In this document: positions 36,714-45,418 of the stretch, in pieces | Layout: every line of letters starts with the position of its first letter | Position numbering within the stretch: position 1 is the first letter of the stretch | NCBI GenBank assembly: GCA_001314845.1 | Contig: LJZQ01000017.1 | Location: 1-64,000, forward strand | Reading direction: 5' to 3' | Source of the DNA: Marinobacter excellens HL-55 | Lineage (GTDB): Bacteria; Pseudomonadota; Gammaproteobacteria; Pseudomonadales; Oleiphilaceae | Length of the DNA stretch: 64,000 nt | The notes under the pieces: generated by a model | The model's input: only the letters and a program-made list of their open reading frames with translations | The model's database searches: none | Told to the model about the DNA's origin: nothing | Translations under genes and position numbers: made by a program

Positions 36714-36758
36714 ATTAAAGATGCACCGGTTGTAGAGTATGATTAAACGCGCACCGGT
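36714..36758 (+). repeat. Two 17-base direct repeats, 28-base spacing
   Basis: ATTAAAGATGCACCGGT (36714-36730) and ATTAAACGCGCACCGGT (36742-36758) match at 14 of 17 positions. They lie about 100 bases before fbpB. They could be tandem operator half-sites or a small duplication. Confidence 0.45.
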
Positions 36759-36854
36759 ATGGCATTGTCAGGTCCGTGATTGCCGGTTCGTTATTTTTCA
36801 TAGTGCCATTGTATCCCTTATACTTCGCAAACTTATCTGTTCTTCGTAGGCTGT

Positions 36855-38567
36855 ATGGCTAATTATACGACATCGCAAACAAGCGGTTTGACAGGCTCCG
36901 GTACCGGAGCCTGTGCGGCCGGTCATCGCGCCCGCCGTTTCAGCGCCTGGACGGTCAGTACTTTCCTGATTGCGTTGCTGGTTGCCCTGCCAGTTCTGGT
37001 TATATTGGCCCACGTGTTTTTCCCGTCCGGCGGGGTCTGGCAACACCTGGTTAGTACCGTGCTCGGCAGATATCTGAGCAACACGGTGATTCTGAGCCTG
37101 TCGGTGGCTATTGGCACCACCTTGATCGGCACCGCCTGTGCCTGGCTGGTGGTGATGTGCCGTTTTCCCGGCAGGCGTCTGTTCGAGTGGGCACTTTTAC
37201 TACCCCTTGCTGTACCGACTTACGTCATAGCTTACGCCTACACCGATTTCCTGCAGTTCGCAGGGCCATTACAGAGTACGCTGCGTGACTGGTTTGGCTG
37301 GGAGTTTGGCGACTACTATTTTCCGGATATTCGATCGTTGGGTGGCGCATCCCTGCTGATTACCATGGTGCTCTATCCCTATGTTTACCTGCTTGCCCGG
37401 GCCTCTTTCATGGAGCAGTCGGTAAGCGCGCTTGATGTCGGCCGAACTCTGGGCCTCGGCCCCTGGCGAATGTTCAAACGCATTGCCCTGCCGCTGTCGC
37501 GTCCCGCCATTATCGGCGGGGTCTCACTGGTACTAATGGAAACGCTGAACGAGTTCGGGGCGGTCCAGTTCTTTGGTGTGGATACCTTCACGACCGGCAT
37601 CTATCGCACCTGGTTTGGTCTGGGTGAGCCGGTGGCGGCTGCGCAGCTGGCGGCCTGTCTGCTGGTGTTCGTGGTATTGGTTGTGGTTCTTGAAAGGGTT
37701 TCCCGCGGGGGCAAGCAATACCATACCTCGGCGCGCTACCAGGCTCTGCCGGAGTATTCGCTCAAATCCGGACAGGCCGCCCTGGCTTTTCTGGTGTGCT
37801 TCCTGCCAATTCTGATCGGGTTCATTGTGCCAGCGCTGATCCTCTTGGAAATGGCCATTACCACCGGCGATGCCCTTTTCGGTACTCGCCTCCTGGAGTT
37901 CGCGTTCAACAGCTTCATCCTGGCATCGAGCGCGGCGCTGGTGGCCGTTGGTCTTGCAGTTATGCTGAGCTATGGTGCACGCCTGAATCCGAGTCCCTGG
38001 GTCAGGGGCGCCAATCGGATTGCAGCCATGGGCTATGCCATCCCGGGGTCGGTTGTTGCGGTTGGCATCATGATCCCCCTGGCCTGGGCAGACCAGCAGT
38101 TGAATCTTTTTCTCCGGGATAGCTTTGGCTTTATGGTGGGATTGGTACTCAGTGGCAGTGCATTTGTCCTGATCTATGCCTATACCGTGCGTTTCCTGGC
38201 GGTGTCGTTCAACACCGTCGAGGCCAGTCTCGGGAAAGTGACGCCGTCCATGGACGCAGCGGCCCGCACGCTGGGCCAAACAGCAGGTGGGACTCTGCGC
38301 AAGGTGCACACGCCAATCATGCGCAGCAGTCTGCTGGCAGCAGGTATTCTGGTGTTCGTGGATGTGATGAAGGAACTGCCGGCCACCATCATTCTCAGGC
38401 CATTCAACTTTGATACGCTGGCGGTGCGTGCATACAGCCTGGCCTCTGACGAGCGGCTGGCAGAATCCGCCATGTCCTCCCTAGCCATTGTTGCCGTGGG
38501 CATCATTCCTGTGGTGACTCTCAGCCTGGCGATGCGCCGATCTCGTCCGGGCAAGGACCGGGGTTAA
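36855..38567 (+). CDS. fbpB: Ferric iron ABC transporter, fused double permease
   Basis: A 570-residue inner-membrane protein with two copies of the binding-protein-dependent permease domain and about 12 helices. The EAA loops that contact the ATPase are VGRTLGLGPWRMFKRIALPL in the first half and AARTLGQTAGGTLRKVHTPI in the second. This is the FbpB/SfuB architecture for Fe3+ import from the periplasm. The N-terminal 25 residues are polar and contain a perfect 24-base palindrome at DNA level. Its TAA stop shares a TTAA with the stop of convergent fbpC. Confidence 0.93.
   Translation: MANYTTSQTSGLTGSGTGACAAGHRARRFSAWTVSTFLIALLVALPVLVILAHVFFPSGGVWQHLVSTVLGRYLSNTVILSLSVAIGTTLIGTACAWLVVMCRFPGRRLFEWALLLPLAVPTYVIAYAYTDFLQFAGPLQSTLRDWFGWEFGDYYFPDIRSLGGASLLITMVLYPYVYLLARASFMEQSVSALDVGRTLGLGPWRMFKRIALPLSRPAIIGGVSLVLMETLNEFGAVQFFGVDTFTTGIYRTWFGLGEPVAAAQLAACLLVFVVLVVVLERVSRGGKQYHTSARYQALPEYSLKSGQAALAFLVCFLPILIGFIVPALILLEMAITTGDALFGTRLLEFAFNSFILASSAALVAVGLAVMLSYGARLNPSPWVRGANRIAAMGYAIPGSVVAVGIMIPLAWADQQLNLFLRDSFGFMVGLVLSGSAFVLIYAYTVRFLAVSFNTVEASLGKVTPSMDAAARTLGQTAGGTLRKVHTPIMRSSLLAAGILVFVDVMKELPATIILRPFNFDTLAVRAYSLASDERLAESAMSSLAIVAVGIIPVVTLSLAMRRSRPGKDRG
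36892..36915. repeat. Perfect 24-bp palindrome inside the start of fbpB
   Basis: The 24 bases read the same on both strands with no spacer, centred on GGTACC. It encodes the low-complexity TGSGTGAC at residues 13-20, 38 bases after the start codon. It can form an early mRNA hairpin that could slow translation, or bind a dimeric regulator. Confidence 0.8.
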
Positions 38568-39691
38568 CGCCAGGTTTCTGCCTCAAACAGGAAAACCTGG
38601 AACATATCCAGCTCAAGGGAGACTGCCTGACCTTCCTCTGGCAGAAACACCCCCGGCACTTTGGCGTGCAGGTGCATCTCCTGACCGTCTGGTCCATGGG
38701 CGCAAATGTGCAACAGGCTGGTGGGTCCCAGCAGGCGTGACATCAGAACATGGCTGGTGCGATCGTCCCCGGCCTTCCCCTCCAGCAGCGTCACTTTGAC
38801 GGCTTCCGGGCGTATCAGAATCTTGATATTGCTGCCTTCCCTGAATCGTGAGGCATCCAGCCGGCCCAGGGGCGTTGCTACAAGGCCGTTCTTCACGATG
38901 CCACGGTGCTCGTTCACCTGACCGAAAAAATTGACCACGAACGGCTCGGCAGGATTGCAGTAGAGGTCCGTCGGGGTGCCCGTCTGCACAATCTCGCCGT
39001 TTCGCATCAGGGCGATGCGATCCGCCATGAACATGGCTTCCTCGGGATCATGGGTGACCAGCAGGGTCGCAGTGTTCAATTCCTTGAGCACATGCAGAGT
39101 GTCGTCCCGGATTTGATCACGCAGGCGGGCATCCAGGCTGGAAAAGGGCTCATCCAGCAGCATTACCCTGGGTGATGGGGCGAGGGCTCTCGCGAGGGCT
39201 ACCCTTTGCTGCTGGCCTCCCGACAGGGTGTGCGGGTAGACATTGGCGGAGTCGGCCATGCCCAGACGTTCCAACAGTTCGAGTGCCCGGGCTCGTTTCT
39301 GCTTCTTGGGCATGGAGCTGATGCCAAAGCAGACGTTCTCCAGAACCGTCAGGTGCGGGAAAAGCGCAGATTCCTGGAAGGCCAGACCGACGTTGCGCTT
39401 TTCGGGCGGCACCTGGACGCCATCGGGTGCAGAAACCAGCGACTTGCCAAGAAAGACCTTGCCGCCTGAAGGAACCTGAAGCCCCGCTGCGATGCGCAGC
39501 AGGGTGGTTTTGCCGCAGCCAGATGGCCCAAGCAGGCACACCACCTCACCTGCCTCCAGATGCAGGTTGATGTCCCTGACAACGCTATCGCCGTGAAATT
39601 GGCAGTGCACACGGTCAAGCATGAGTGAAGGGCCCGACAGACCGTTCTCGAGTTGGTCATTGTAGGCGGGGCTTTGCTGATAAATGCTCAT
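38564..39691 (-). CDS. fbpC: Ferric iron ABC transporter ATPase
   Basis: A 375-residue cytosolic ATPase of the FbpC/PotA type. It has Walker A GPSGCGKTT, Q-loop LAFQESALFPHLTVLEN, signature LSGGQQQRVALARAL, Walker B VMLLDEPFSSLD and switch LVTHDPEEA. A C-terminal TOBE-like regulatory domain follows (about 245-370). The ATG at 39691 is chosen over a TTG four codons upstream because AGAAGG lies 12 bases before it and abuts the TTG. It lies between fbpB and fbpA but on the opposite strand from both. Confidence 0.93.
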   Translation of the reverse strand: MSIYQQSPAYNDQLENGLSGPSLMLDRVHCQFHGDSVVRDINLHLEAGEVVCLLGPSGCGKTTLLRIAAGLQVPSGGKVFLGKSLVSAPDGVQVPPEKRNVGLAFQESALFPHLTVLENVCFGISSMPKKQKRARALELLERLGMADSANVYPHTLSGGQQQRVALARALAPSPRVMLLDEPFSSLDARLRDQIRDDTLHVLKELNTATLLVTHDPEEAMFMADRIALMRNGEIVQTGTPTDLYCNPAEPFVVNFFGQVNEHRGIVKNGLVATPLGRLDASRFREGSNIKILIRPEAVKVTLLEGKAGDDRTSHVLMSRLLGPTSLLHICAHGPDGQEMHLHAKVPGVFLPEEGQAVSLELDMFQVFLFEAETWR

Positions 39692-39794
39692 TTGCCGATC
39701 CAACCTTCTGATACAAACTCCATGGAAGTTCAGATTGTAATCTTGTTGCGTCTGATTGTGTATTGAATACGTAAAAGCGACTGATTCCTATTTA

Positions 39795-39823
39795 TTGACT
39801 TATTCACCAAGGTTGGTTTTAAT
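39795..39823 (+). promoter_or_regulatory. Promoter for fbpA
   Basis: TTGACT (39795-39800) and TTTAAT (39818-39823) are separated by exactly 17 bases. Transcription would begin near 39830, directly before or within the Fur-box-like site. Confidence 0.6.
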
Positions 39824-39837
39824 CACATGTAAATACA

Positions 39838-39856
39838 AATCGTTATTACCATTAAT
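39838..39856. promoter_or_regulatory. Fur-box-like operator before fbpA
   Basis: The 19 bases match the 19-base Fur consensus at 11 positions by hand alignment, in the range of many working sites. It sits just downstream of the proposed fbpA promoter and 30 bases before the GTG. The iron-import function of the gene supports the call. Confidence 0.45.
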
Positions 39857-39885
39857 AACGCTCAACAACCAAGGAGATTGATCCC

Positions 39886-40908
39886 GTGGTATCTCATAAA
39901 GCGAAGTTGGCAGCCTCTGTACTGGCAGCAACCCTGGCGGCAACCAGTGTATCCGCGAGTGAAGTGAACCTGTACTCCGCCCGGCACTATGATTCCGATC
40001 AGGCTATTTACAATGCTTTCACAGAGGAAACCGGCATCAAGGTGAACCTCATCGAAGGCAAGTCTGACGCACTGATCCAGCGGATCAAGCGCGAGGGTGT
40101 CGCCAGCCCGGCGGATATCCTGATCACGGTCGACGCGGGCAACCTCTGGCGTGCTGACCAGGAAGGTATTTTCCAGCCGGTCGATTCTGAAACCCTGAAC
40201 AGCCGTCTGCCGGACACCCTGCGGCACCCTGAAGGCCACTGGTTTGGCTTCAGTCAGCGCCTGCGCGTGATCTACTACGATCGCTCAGATTTCGATCCGG
40301 CCCAGATCAGCCAGTACGAAGATCTGGCGAAGCCCGAGTTCGAGGGCGAAATCTGCATCCGTTCATCCAGCAACATCTACAACCAGTCTCTGCTGGCCAG
40401 CATGGTCGAGCACCATGGTGAAGAAGCCGCGCAGGAATGGGCACAGGGTGTTTTGGACAACATGGCTCGTGATCCCCAGGGTGGCGATACTGACCAGATT
40501 CGTGCAGTCGCCGCCGGCGAATGTAACCTGGCCGTTGGCAACCACTACTACTATGCCCGTCTGCTGAACTCCGACGATGTTGCTGATCGTGAAGTGGCCC
40601 GTGAAGTCGGCATCATCTTCCCGAACCAGGACGGTCGGGGTGTTCACGCCAATATCGGTGGTGCGGGCGTCGTAGCCACTGCACCGAACAAAGACAACGC
40701 GGTGCGGTTCCTGGAGTTCCTGGCTTCCGATACGGCCCAGCAGATCTTCGCCGAGAGCAACCACGAGTACCCGGCAGTAGAGGGTGTTCTGAAGAACCCG
40801 GTGCTGGATTCCTGGGGTAACCTGAACATTGATGACGTCAATGTCAGTGTACTGGGTACCAACAATCCGGAAGCGGTTAAGATCTTTGATAGGGTTGGTT
40901 GGCGTTGA
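39886..40908 (+). CDS. fbpA: Periplasmic ferric iron-binding protein
   Basis: A 340-residue solute-binding protein with a cleavable signal (about 25 residues, ending SVSAS). The mature protein has VNLYSARHYDSDQAIYNAF and the C-terminal Fe3+-ligand run GNHYYYARLL, whose adjacent tyrosines are the iron ligands in the FbpA/FutA family. LASDTAQQIFAESNHEYPA is also typical. The GTG start has AAGGAG (39871-39876) 9 bases upstream. It carries its own promoter and Fur-like site and a strong terminator, so the binding protein can be made in excess of the permease and ATPase. Confidence 0.94.
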   Translation: MVSHKAKLAASVLAATLAATSVSASEVNLYSARHYDSDQAIYNAFTEETGIKVNLIEGKSDALIQRIKREGVASPADILITVDAGNLWRADQEGIFQPVDSETLNSRLPDTLRHPEGHWFGFSQRLRVIYYDRSDFDPAQISQYEDLAKPEFEGEICIRSSSNIYNQSLLASMVEHHGEEAAQEWAQGVLDNMARDPQGGDTDQIRAVAAGECNLAVGNHYYYARLLNSDDVADREVAREVGIIFPNQDGRGVHANIGGAGVVATAPNKDNAVRFLEFLASDTAQQIFAESNHEYPAVEGVLKNPVLDSWGNLNIDDVNVSVLGTNNPEAVKIFDRVGWR

Positions 40909-40965
40909 TTGCAGCGCCGCTGCCCTAAACGGGTAGTATTTGAGAAGATCTGTTGCATGAAAACA

Positions 40966-40997
40966 AGTGGGCGCTACTTTGGCGCCCACTTTTTTTC
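40966..40997 (+). terminator. Rho-independent terminator after fbpA
   Basis: AGTGGGCGC (40966-40974) pairs with GCGCCCACT (40982-40990) around a 7-base loop, followed by a T-run. Confidence 0.92.
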
Positions 40998-41467
40998 TGT
41001 CTTGACCTTCAATTGGGCTTTATCCAGTTGCGGTGAACATTTCGAAAAAGCTCATTGTGCCCAGTGAGCGGCTTTTTTGTGCGAAGCGGTGGTGTTCTTT
41101 GCAAAGGAGCAGTTCTGAGGTGTCAGACGATTCAAAGCTGCCGTAGTCCTTTCCCCACACGTCTTATGTGCCGATTTTTGAAACTGTCAGCCAGCGGTTG
41201 TTAAGCTTGGATATCTCGCCCTGAGCCTGCATGGGCAGAGGTGACTCAGCTCATACTGTCATCCATCAGAGGGATCCACAGCGACAGCGGAGGCACGATC
41301 GTCACATGGTCATCAAAGTGGTTGAAATGGCTGTCTTGCAGTGTGTTTGTAAATCGCCTAGTCCGTTCTTTAATATCGAACAATCTAATAAGATATATAT
41401 ATTTTTGTTTGCAGCAAAAGCCTTGGATACTACGCGGACTAAATACTTCTGATCCCGAGGTCCTCGC
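40998..41467. other. 470-base gap before the DAB cluster
   Basis: Apart from the hairpin at 41045-41078 no gene, RNA or strong repeat is seen. The 100 bases before dabB are AT-rich (stretch 41385-41410) and probably hold its promoter, but no convincing -35/-10 pair was found. Confidence 0.6.
41045..41078 (+). terminator. Second terminator-like hairpin
   Basis: AAAAAGCTCA (from 41045) pairs with the TGAG/GCTTTTTT arm ending 41078, with a few unpaired bases, and is followed by T residues. It may be a backup terminator for fbpA or a relic of another gene. Confidence 0.45.
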
Positions 41468-43042
41468 ATGCTCGATGTTCAGGCGATCGAATTCTCGTTC
41501 TCACTGCTGGTACCGCTGCTTTTCGGTGTTGGGGCAGTCGCGACCGGATTGGCACCCAACCAGAACAGCCTTCTCGCACGGTCATTGACCTTCAAGCTTG
41601 CCTTTGTGTCTGCTGTGGCCGCTGCAATCGGAAGTTGGTGGTGGCCGGTCGATGGCGTCTGGTTCAGTCAAGCGCCTCTGGCGTCGATCATGTTGCTGCT
41701 GACCACTTTGCTGGGAATGGTGCTGGGACGTTTCTCGGAGAGGTATCTTGCAGGGGAACCGGGCCAGCGCCGCTTCATGATTTGGCTTCAGGGGATCCTT
41801 GCCAGCGTTTCCATGATCGCCATCACCAATCATTTGCTGGTGTTTCTAGTTAGCTGGATTGCCATCAGTGCAAGCCTGCACCAGTTGCTGATGTTCTTTC
41901 CTGATCGCCCACGCGCCGCCCTGGCCGCGCACAAAAAATTCATCTTTGCGCGAATTGCGGAGTTCTGCCTGGCACTGGCGTTCCTCCTGCTTTATGTCCA
42001 GTACGACACACCATTTATTGATCGGATCCTGGCCCGGGTATCCGCTTCATCAGAACTGCCCGCCGCAGCGCAAATTGCTGCGATCCTGATGGCAGCGGCT
42101 GCCCTCTTTAAATGCGCCCAGATGCCTTTCCACGGCTGGTTGATCCAGGTGGTGGAATCACCCACCCCGGTGTCTGCGCTGCTTCACGCTGGCGTTGTTA
42201 ACCTTGGCGGCTTCCTGATGATTCTGATGGCGCCGCTGATTGTCCAGGCAAGCGCTGCCCAATGGCTTTTATTGTTGGTGGCGGGACCTACTGCTGTGTT
42301 TGCCAGCCTCGTCATGATGACGCGCATCTCCATCAAGGTGAGGCTGGCCTGGTCAACCTGCGCCCAAATGGGCTGGATGCTGGTTGAGTGCGCTCTAGGC
42401 CTTTACGAGCTGGCGCTCCTGCACCTCGTGGCCCATTCCGCCTACAAGGCACACACCTTCCTTAACGCGGGCAACACGGTCGAGCTGTCGATGAAAAAAC
42501 GTCTGGTTGAAATCAACCAGCCCGGCCTTGGGCAATGGCTGACCGCTGTTTGTTTTTCGGCCCTGTTCATGCTGCCGACCATCTTCCTGGCCAACGAGGC
42601 AAGACCGGCAGATCTTTTTTCATGGGTCGTGCCTGGTATCGCGTTGACGATTTTGCTTTCAGAATTCCTAGCTGCGGGCGGTGGCGTTTTCACCCTTGGC
42701 AGAGGCTTGATTCTTGGTGCCGTTTTCTGGGCTCTGTACTGGCTTCAGAAAACCTTCTTCAGTCTGGTGCTGACGCCACCGGATAGCCAGGCAGGACTGG
42801 TAGCCGTGGGTTTCGTCGCTATCCTGATCGCCCTGCTCGTGCGCGGCTACTACCAGATTCGCTACCACCGTTTCTCACCCGCCGGCGCCAGGCTTTACCG
42901 ATTCCTGTTTGCCGCAGGCTATCTCGATGAGTGGTCCACGCGCCTGACCCTGAAAATCTGGCCGGCGAAACTGCCCGATGTTGTGCGGCCCCGGGCCGTG
43001 GTCAGCGTGTCCTCAACTTCTGGTTCCAGGGAGTCCGTGTAA
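41468..43042 (+). CDS. dabB: DabB, proton-conducting subunit of the DAB inorganic-carbon complex
   Basis: A 524-residue NuoL/MrpA-like membrane protein with about 13-14 helices. The proton-channel signature AQMPFHGWLIQVVESPTPVS is followed by ALLHAGVVNLGG, and LHLVAHSAYKAHTFLNAGN is the second channel-half motif. There is no lateral helix, so it is not a respiratory complex I subunit. Together with DabA it couples cation flow to one-way conversion of CO2 to bicarbonate. The stop codon overlaps dabA's start (TAATG). GAGG lies about 8 bases before the ATG. Confidence 0.92.
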   Translation: MLDVQAIEFSFSLLVPLLFGVGAVATGLAPNQNSLLARSLTFKLAFVSAVAAAIGSWWWPVDGVWFSQAPLASIMLLLTTLLGMVLGRFSERYLAGEPGQRRFMIWLQGILASVSMIAITNHLLVFLVSWIAISASLHQLLMFFPDRPRAALAAHKKFIFARIAEFCLALAFLLLYVQYDTPFIDRILARVSASSELPAAAQIAAILMAAAALFKCAQMPFHGWLIQVVESPTPVSALLHAGVVNLGGFLMILMAPLIVQASAAQWLLLLVAGPTAVFASLVMMTRISIKVRLAWSTCAQMGWMLVECALGLYELALLHLVAHSAYKAHTFLNAGNTVELSMKKRLVEINQPGLGQWLTAVCFSALFMLPTIFLANEARPADLFSWVVPGIALTILLSEFLAAGGGVFTLGRGLILGAVFWALYWLQKTFFSLVLTPPDSQAGLVAVGFVAILIALLVRGYYQIRYHRFSPAGARLYRFLFAAGYLDEWSTRLTLKIWPAKLPDVVRPRAVVSVSSTSGSRESV

Positions 43043-45399
43043 TGTTAGCGTCCAATTTTGATGCCACCACCGAAGCAAACACCGACACGCCGGATTGGCA
43101 GGAAGCCGTCACCGATGCCTGCAATCGGATTGCGCCGTCCTGGCCGCTGGATCAGATGATCGCGGTTAACCCGTTCTGGGAAATGCGGGATCTGCCGTTT
43201 ACCAAGGTAGCCTCACGCATGGCGGCACTCAACGGCACCTGCTGTCAGAATCAGGCCGCGCTTTTACACCAGGGCAATGGTGCTGTCCCGGCCAAAACTG
43301 CCAGCATGCCGGAGCACTGGCAGAATCTCAGCGCCCAACTGGATCGCAACCGCGATACCGCCCATCACGTGGGCTGGCAGGACGAGGTTATTCACCAGAT
43401 CAGTCAGTTCTGCGGAGACTACTTCCAGCGCCTGGATGCGGGAGATTTCAGGGCGGATGCCCAGGATCTGTATCAAAGCTGGCTGGAAATGACCCGGGCG
43501 GACCGTGGCATTGCCATCGTCATGGAAGAACCATCATTGCCTTCCCAATTTCAGGTCCTGCCCGATCAGCACGATAAGCTGATCACAGACGCCTTCAACG
43601 CCCTCGCGGCAGAGCCTTCCTACACGGCGGACTATGCCCACGCGCTCTTGCTGGATATCAACGGATGGTCATCCTGGGCCGCCTACCTACGCTGGCAGGC
43701 AAGACTACGTGGCAGCGAGGAAGATATACTGCCGGGCCTGTTAGCCATCCGGCTGGCCTGGGAACTGGCCATCTGGCGGCATGTTCAACACATTGGCGGC
43801 GCCATCTTCGCCGAGCTGAAACGGGGTTGGCTTCAACAGTGGGACACCTGGCCCGAAATGCTGGAGATTCATGAAAAATCCCAGACCATGGGGTGGCGCC
43901 AGCTTACAGAAGCCGAGACGGCCTACCAGTCACAGCTGGCCGATAAACTTCTGTCAAAACCTGAAAAGCAATCGACGGACGACCAGCCACCCAAACTTCA
44001 GGCCGCATTCTGTATTGATGTTCGCTCGGAGGTTTTTCGCCGTGCGCTGGAAGCCCAGGACTCCGCGATCCAGACTCTTGGGTTTGCGGGTTTCTTCGGG
44101 CTACCGATTTCGTACCGCCCCAAAGGCACCGGGTTTTCCCGGCCCCAACTACCGGGGTTGCTGGCGCTCGCGCTAGAGGTCACAGAGGCCGAGCCCTCTG
44201 GACGCTTCAGTCGGCAGTCACTGGCCAACCATTCCCACTGGTCCCAGTTTTCCAACGCGGGGCCGGCCAGCTTCAGCTTTATCGAGAGCATGGGGCTGGC
44301 GGGCCTGGGACGCATGGTGCGCAAGACCTTTTTTGGCAAATCCTCGGCTAATCCCGTTGACCAACTCCATCAAGGACATACCGAGTTCGAGATCCGTCAG
44401 AATGGCGCCCTGCTGGGGGCGGAAGAGAAAGCAGAACTGGCTGGCGGTATTCTCAGGGCCATGACGCTGACCGAGCGGTTTGCGCCCACGGTATTGCTGG
44501 TCGGGCACGGCAGTAGCACCCGTAACAACCCCCACGCCGCTGGCCTGGACTGCGGCGCCTGCGGCGGGCAGACCGGCTCAGTGAATGTTCGTGTGCTCGC
44601 CGGCATACTCAACGACACCGAGGTACGCGCGGTCCTGGCTGACCAGGGCATTTCAATTCCATCGGAAACCCGTTTCGTGGGAGCACTGCATAACACCACC
44701 ACCGACGAGATAGAGTGCGCCGGTGACGTTCCCGACGACATCCGGCATTTCCTGGCCAGGGCCGGTACCCAGGCCCGCCGCGAACGCGCCGTTCGTCTGG
44801 GGATCGCAAGCGACAACAACGTCGACAGCGCCATCAGAAAACGCAGCCAGGACTGGTCCGAAGTTCGCCCCGAATGGGGGCTAGCCGGGAACGCCAGCTT
44901 TATCGTGGCGCCTCGCTCAGCTACACGACACCTGGATCTGGGAGGTCGCAGCTTCCTCCACGACTACCGTTGGCGCGAGGACGAGGGCTTCGGAATCCTC
45001 GAACTGATCATGACCGCGCCCATGGTGGTCACCCACTGGATCAACCTGCAGTCCGTCATGTCCGTTACCGATAACTTTCATTACGGCAGCGGAAACAAGG
45101 TCCTGCATAACGTGGTTGGCGGCCACCTGGGCGTTTTCGAGGGCAACGGCGGCGATTTGCGCATCGGGCTGCCACTACAGTCGGTACACGACGGCCAACG
45201 CTGGATGCACGAACCACTCCGTCTGAGCGTCTACATTGCTGCCCCCAAAGAGGCCATTGCCGAGATAGCGACAAAGCACAAAGTGGTGAAGGACCTGATC
45301 GATAATGAGTGGCTATATCTGTTCCGGATCGATGACGAGCAAACATTGATCGAACGGTTTTGCCGGAATCAGTGGGAAACCGGCGCAAAAGTTGGCTGA
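43042..45399 (+). CDS. dabA: DabA, carbonic-anhydrase-like subunit of the DAB complex (UPF0753/DUF2309)
   Basis: A 785-residue soluble, membrane-associated protein. The zinc site of the DabA family is present: CIDVRSEVFRR gives the Cys and Asp, and LVGHGSSTRNNPHAAGLDCGACGG (quoted in part as LLVGHGSSTRNNPHAAGLD and CGACGG) gives the His and second Cys. MIAVNPFWEM at the N-terminus is a family hallmark. The start was set at the ATG overlapping the dabB stop, with AGGGAG (43028-43033) upstream; the longer frame runs inside dabB. DabAB supplies cytosolic bicarbonate in autotrophs and some heterotrophs. No carboxysome or RubisCO gene is in this window. Confidence 0.93.
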   Translation: MLASNFDATTEANTDTPDWQEAVTDACNRIAPSWPLDQMIAVNPFWEMRDLPFTKVASRMAALNGTCCQNQAALLHQGNGAVPAKTASMPEHWQNLSAQLDRNRDTAHHVGWQDEVIHQISQFCGDYFQRLDAGDFRADAQDLYQSWLEMTRADRGIAIVMEEPSLPSQFQVLPDQHDKLITDAFNALAAEPSYTADYAHALLLDINGWSSWAAYLRWQARLRGSEEDILPGLLAIRLAWELAIWRHVQHIGGAIFAELKRGWLQQWDTWPEMLEIHEKSQTMGWRQLTEAETAYQSQLADKLLSKPEKQSTDDQPPKLQAAFCIDVRSEVFRRALEAQDSAIQTLGFAGFFGLPISYRPKGTGFSRPQLPGLLALALEVTEAEPSGRFSRQSLANHSHWSQFSNAGPASFSFIESMGLAGLGRMVRKTFFGKSSANPVDQLHQGHTEFEIRQNGALLGAEEKAELAGGILRAMTLTERFAPTVLLVGHGSSTRNNPHAAGLDCGACGGQTGSVNVRVLAGILNDTEVRAVLADQGISIPSETRFVGALHNTTTDEIECAGDVPDDIRHFLARAGTQARRERAVRLGIASDNNVDSAIRKRSQDWSEVRPEWGLAGNASFIVAPRSATRHLDLGGRSFLHDYRWREDEGFGILELIMTAPMVVTHWINLQSVMSVTDNFHYGSGNKVLHNVVGGHLGVFEGNGGDLRIGLPLQSVHDGQRWMHEPLRLSVYIAAPKEAIAEIATKHKVVKDLIDNEWLYLFRIDDEQTLIERFCRNQWETGAKVG

Positions 45400-45418
45400 C
45401 GGAGCGGGGTGACAAAAC

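Larger units (their letters stand above)
35837..36854. other. 1 kb region without an intact gene
   Basis: No frame here is convincing. Stop codons are frequent in all frames, base composition is more AT-rich and mixed than the flanks, and the longest frame (minus, 36274-36564) has no recognisable motif. It contains a glutaredoxin/GST-like remnant, a short direct repeat, and the upstream region of the iron permease gene. It looks like decayed DNA. Confidence 0.7.
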
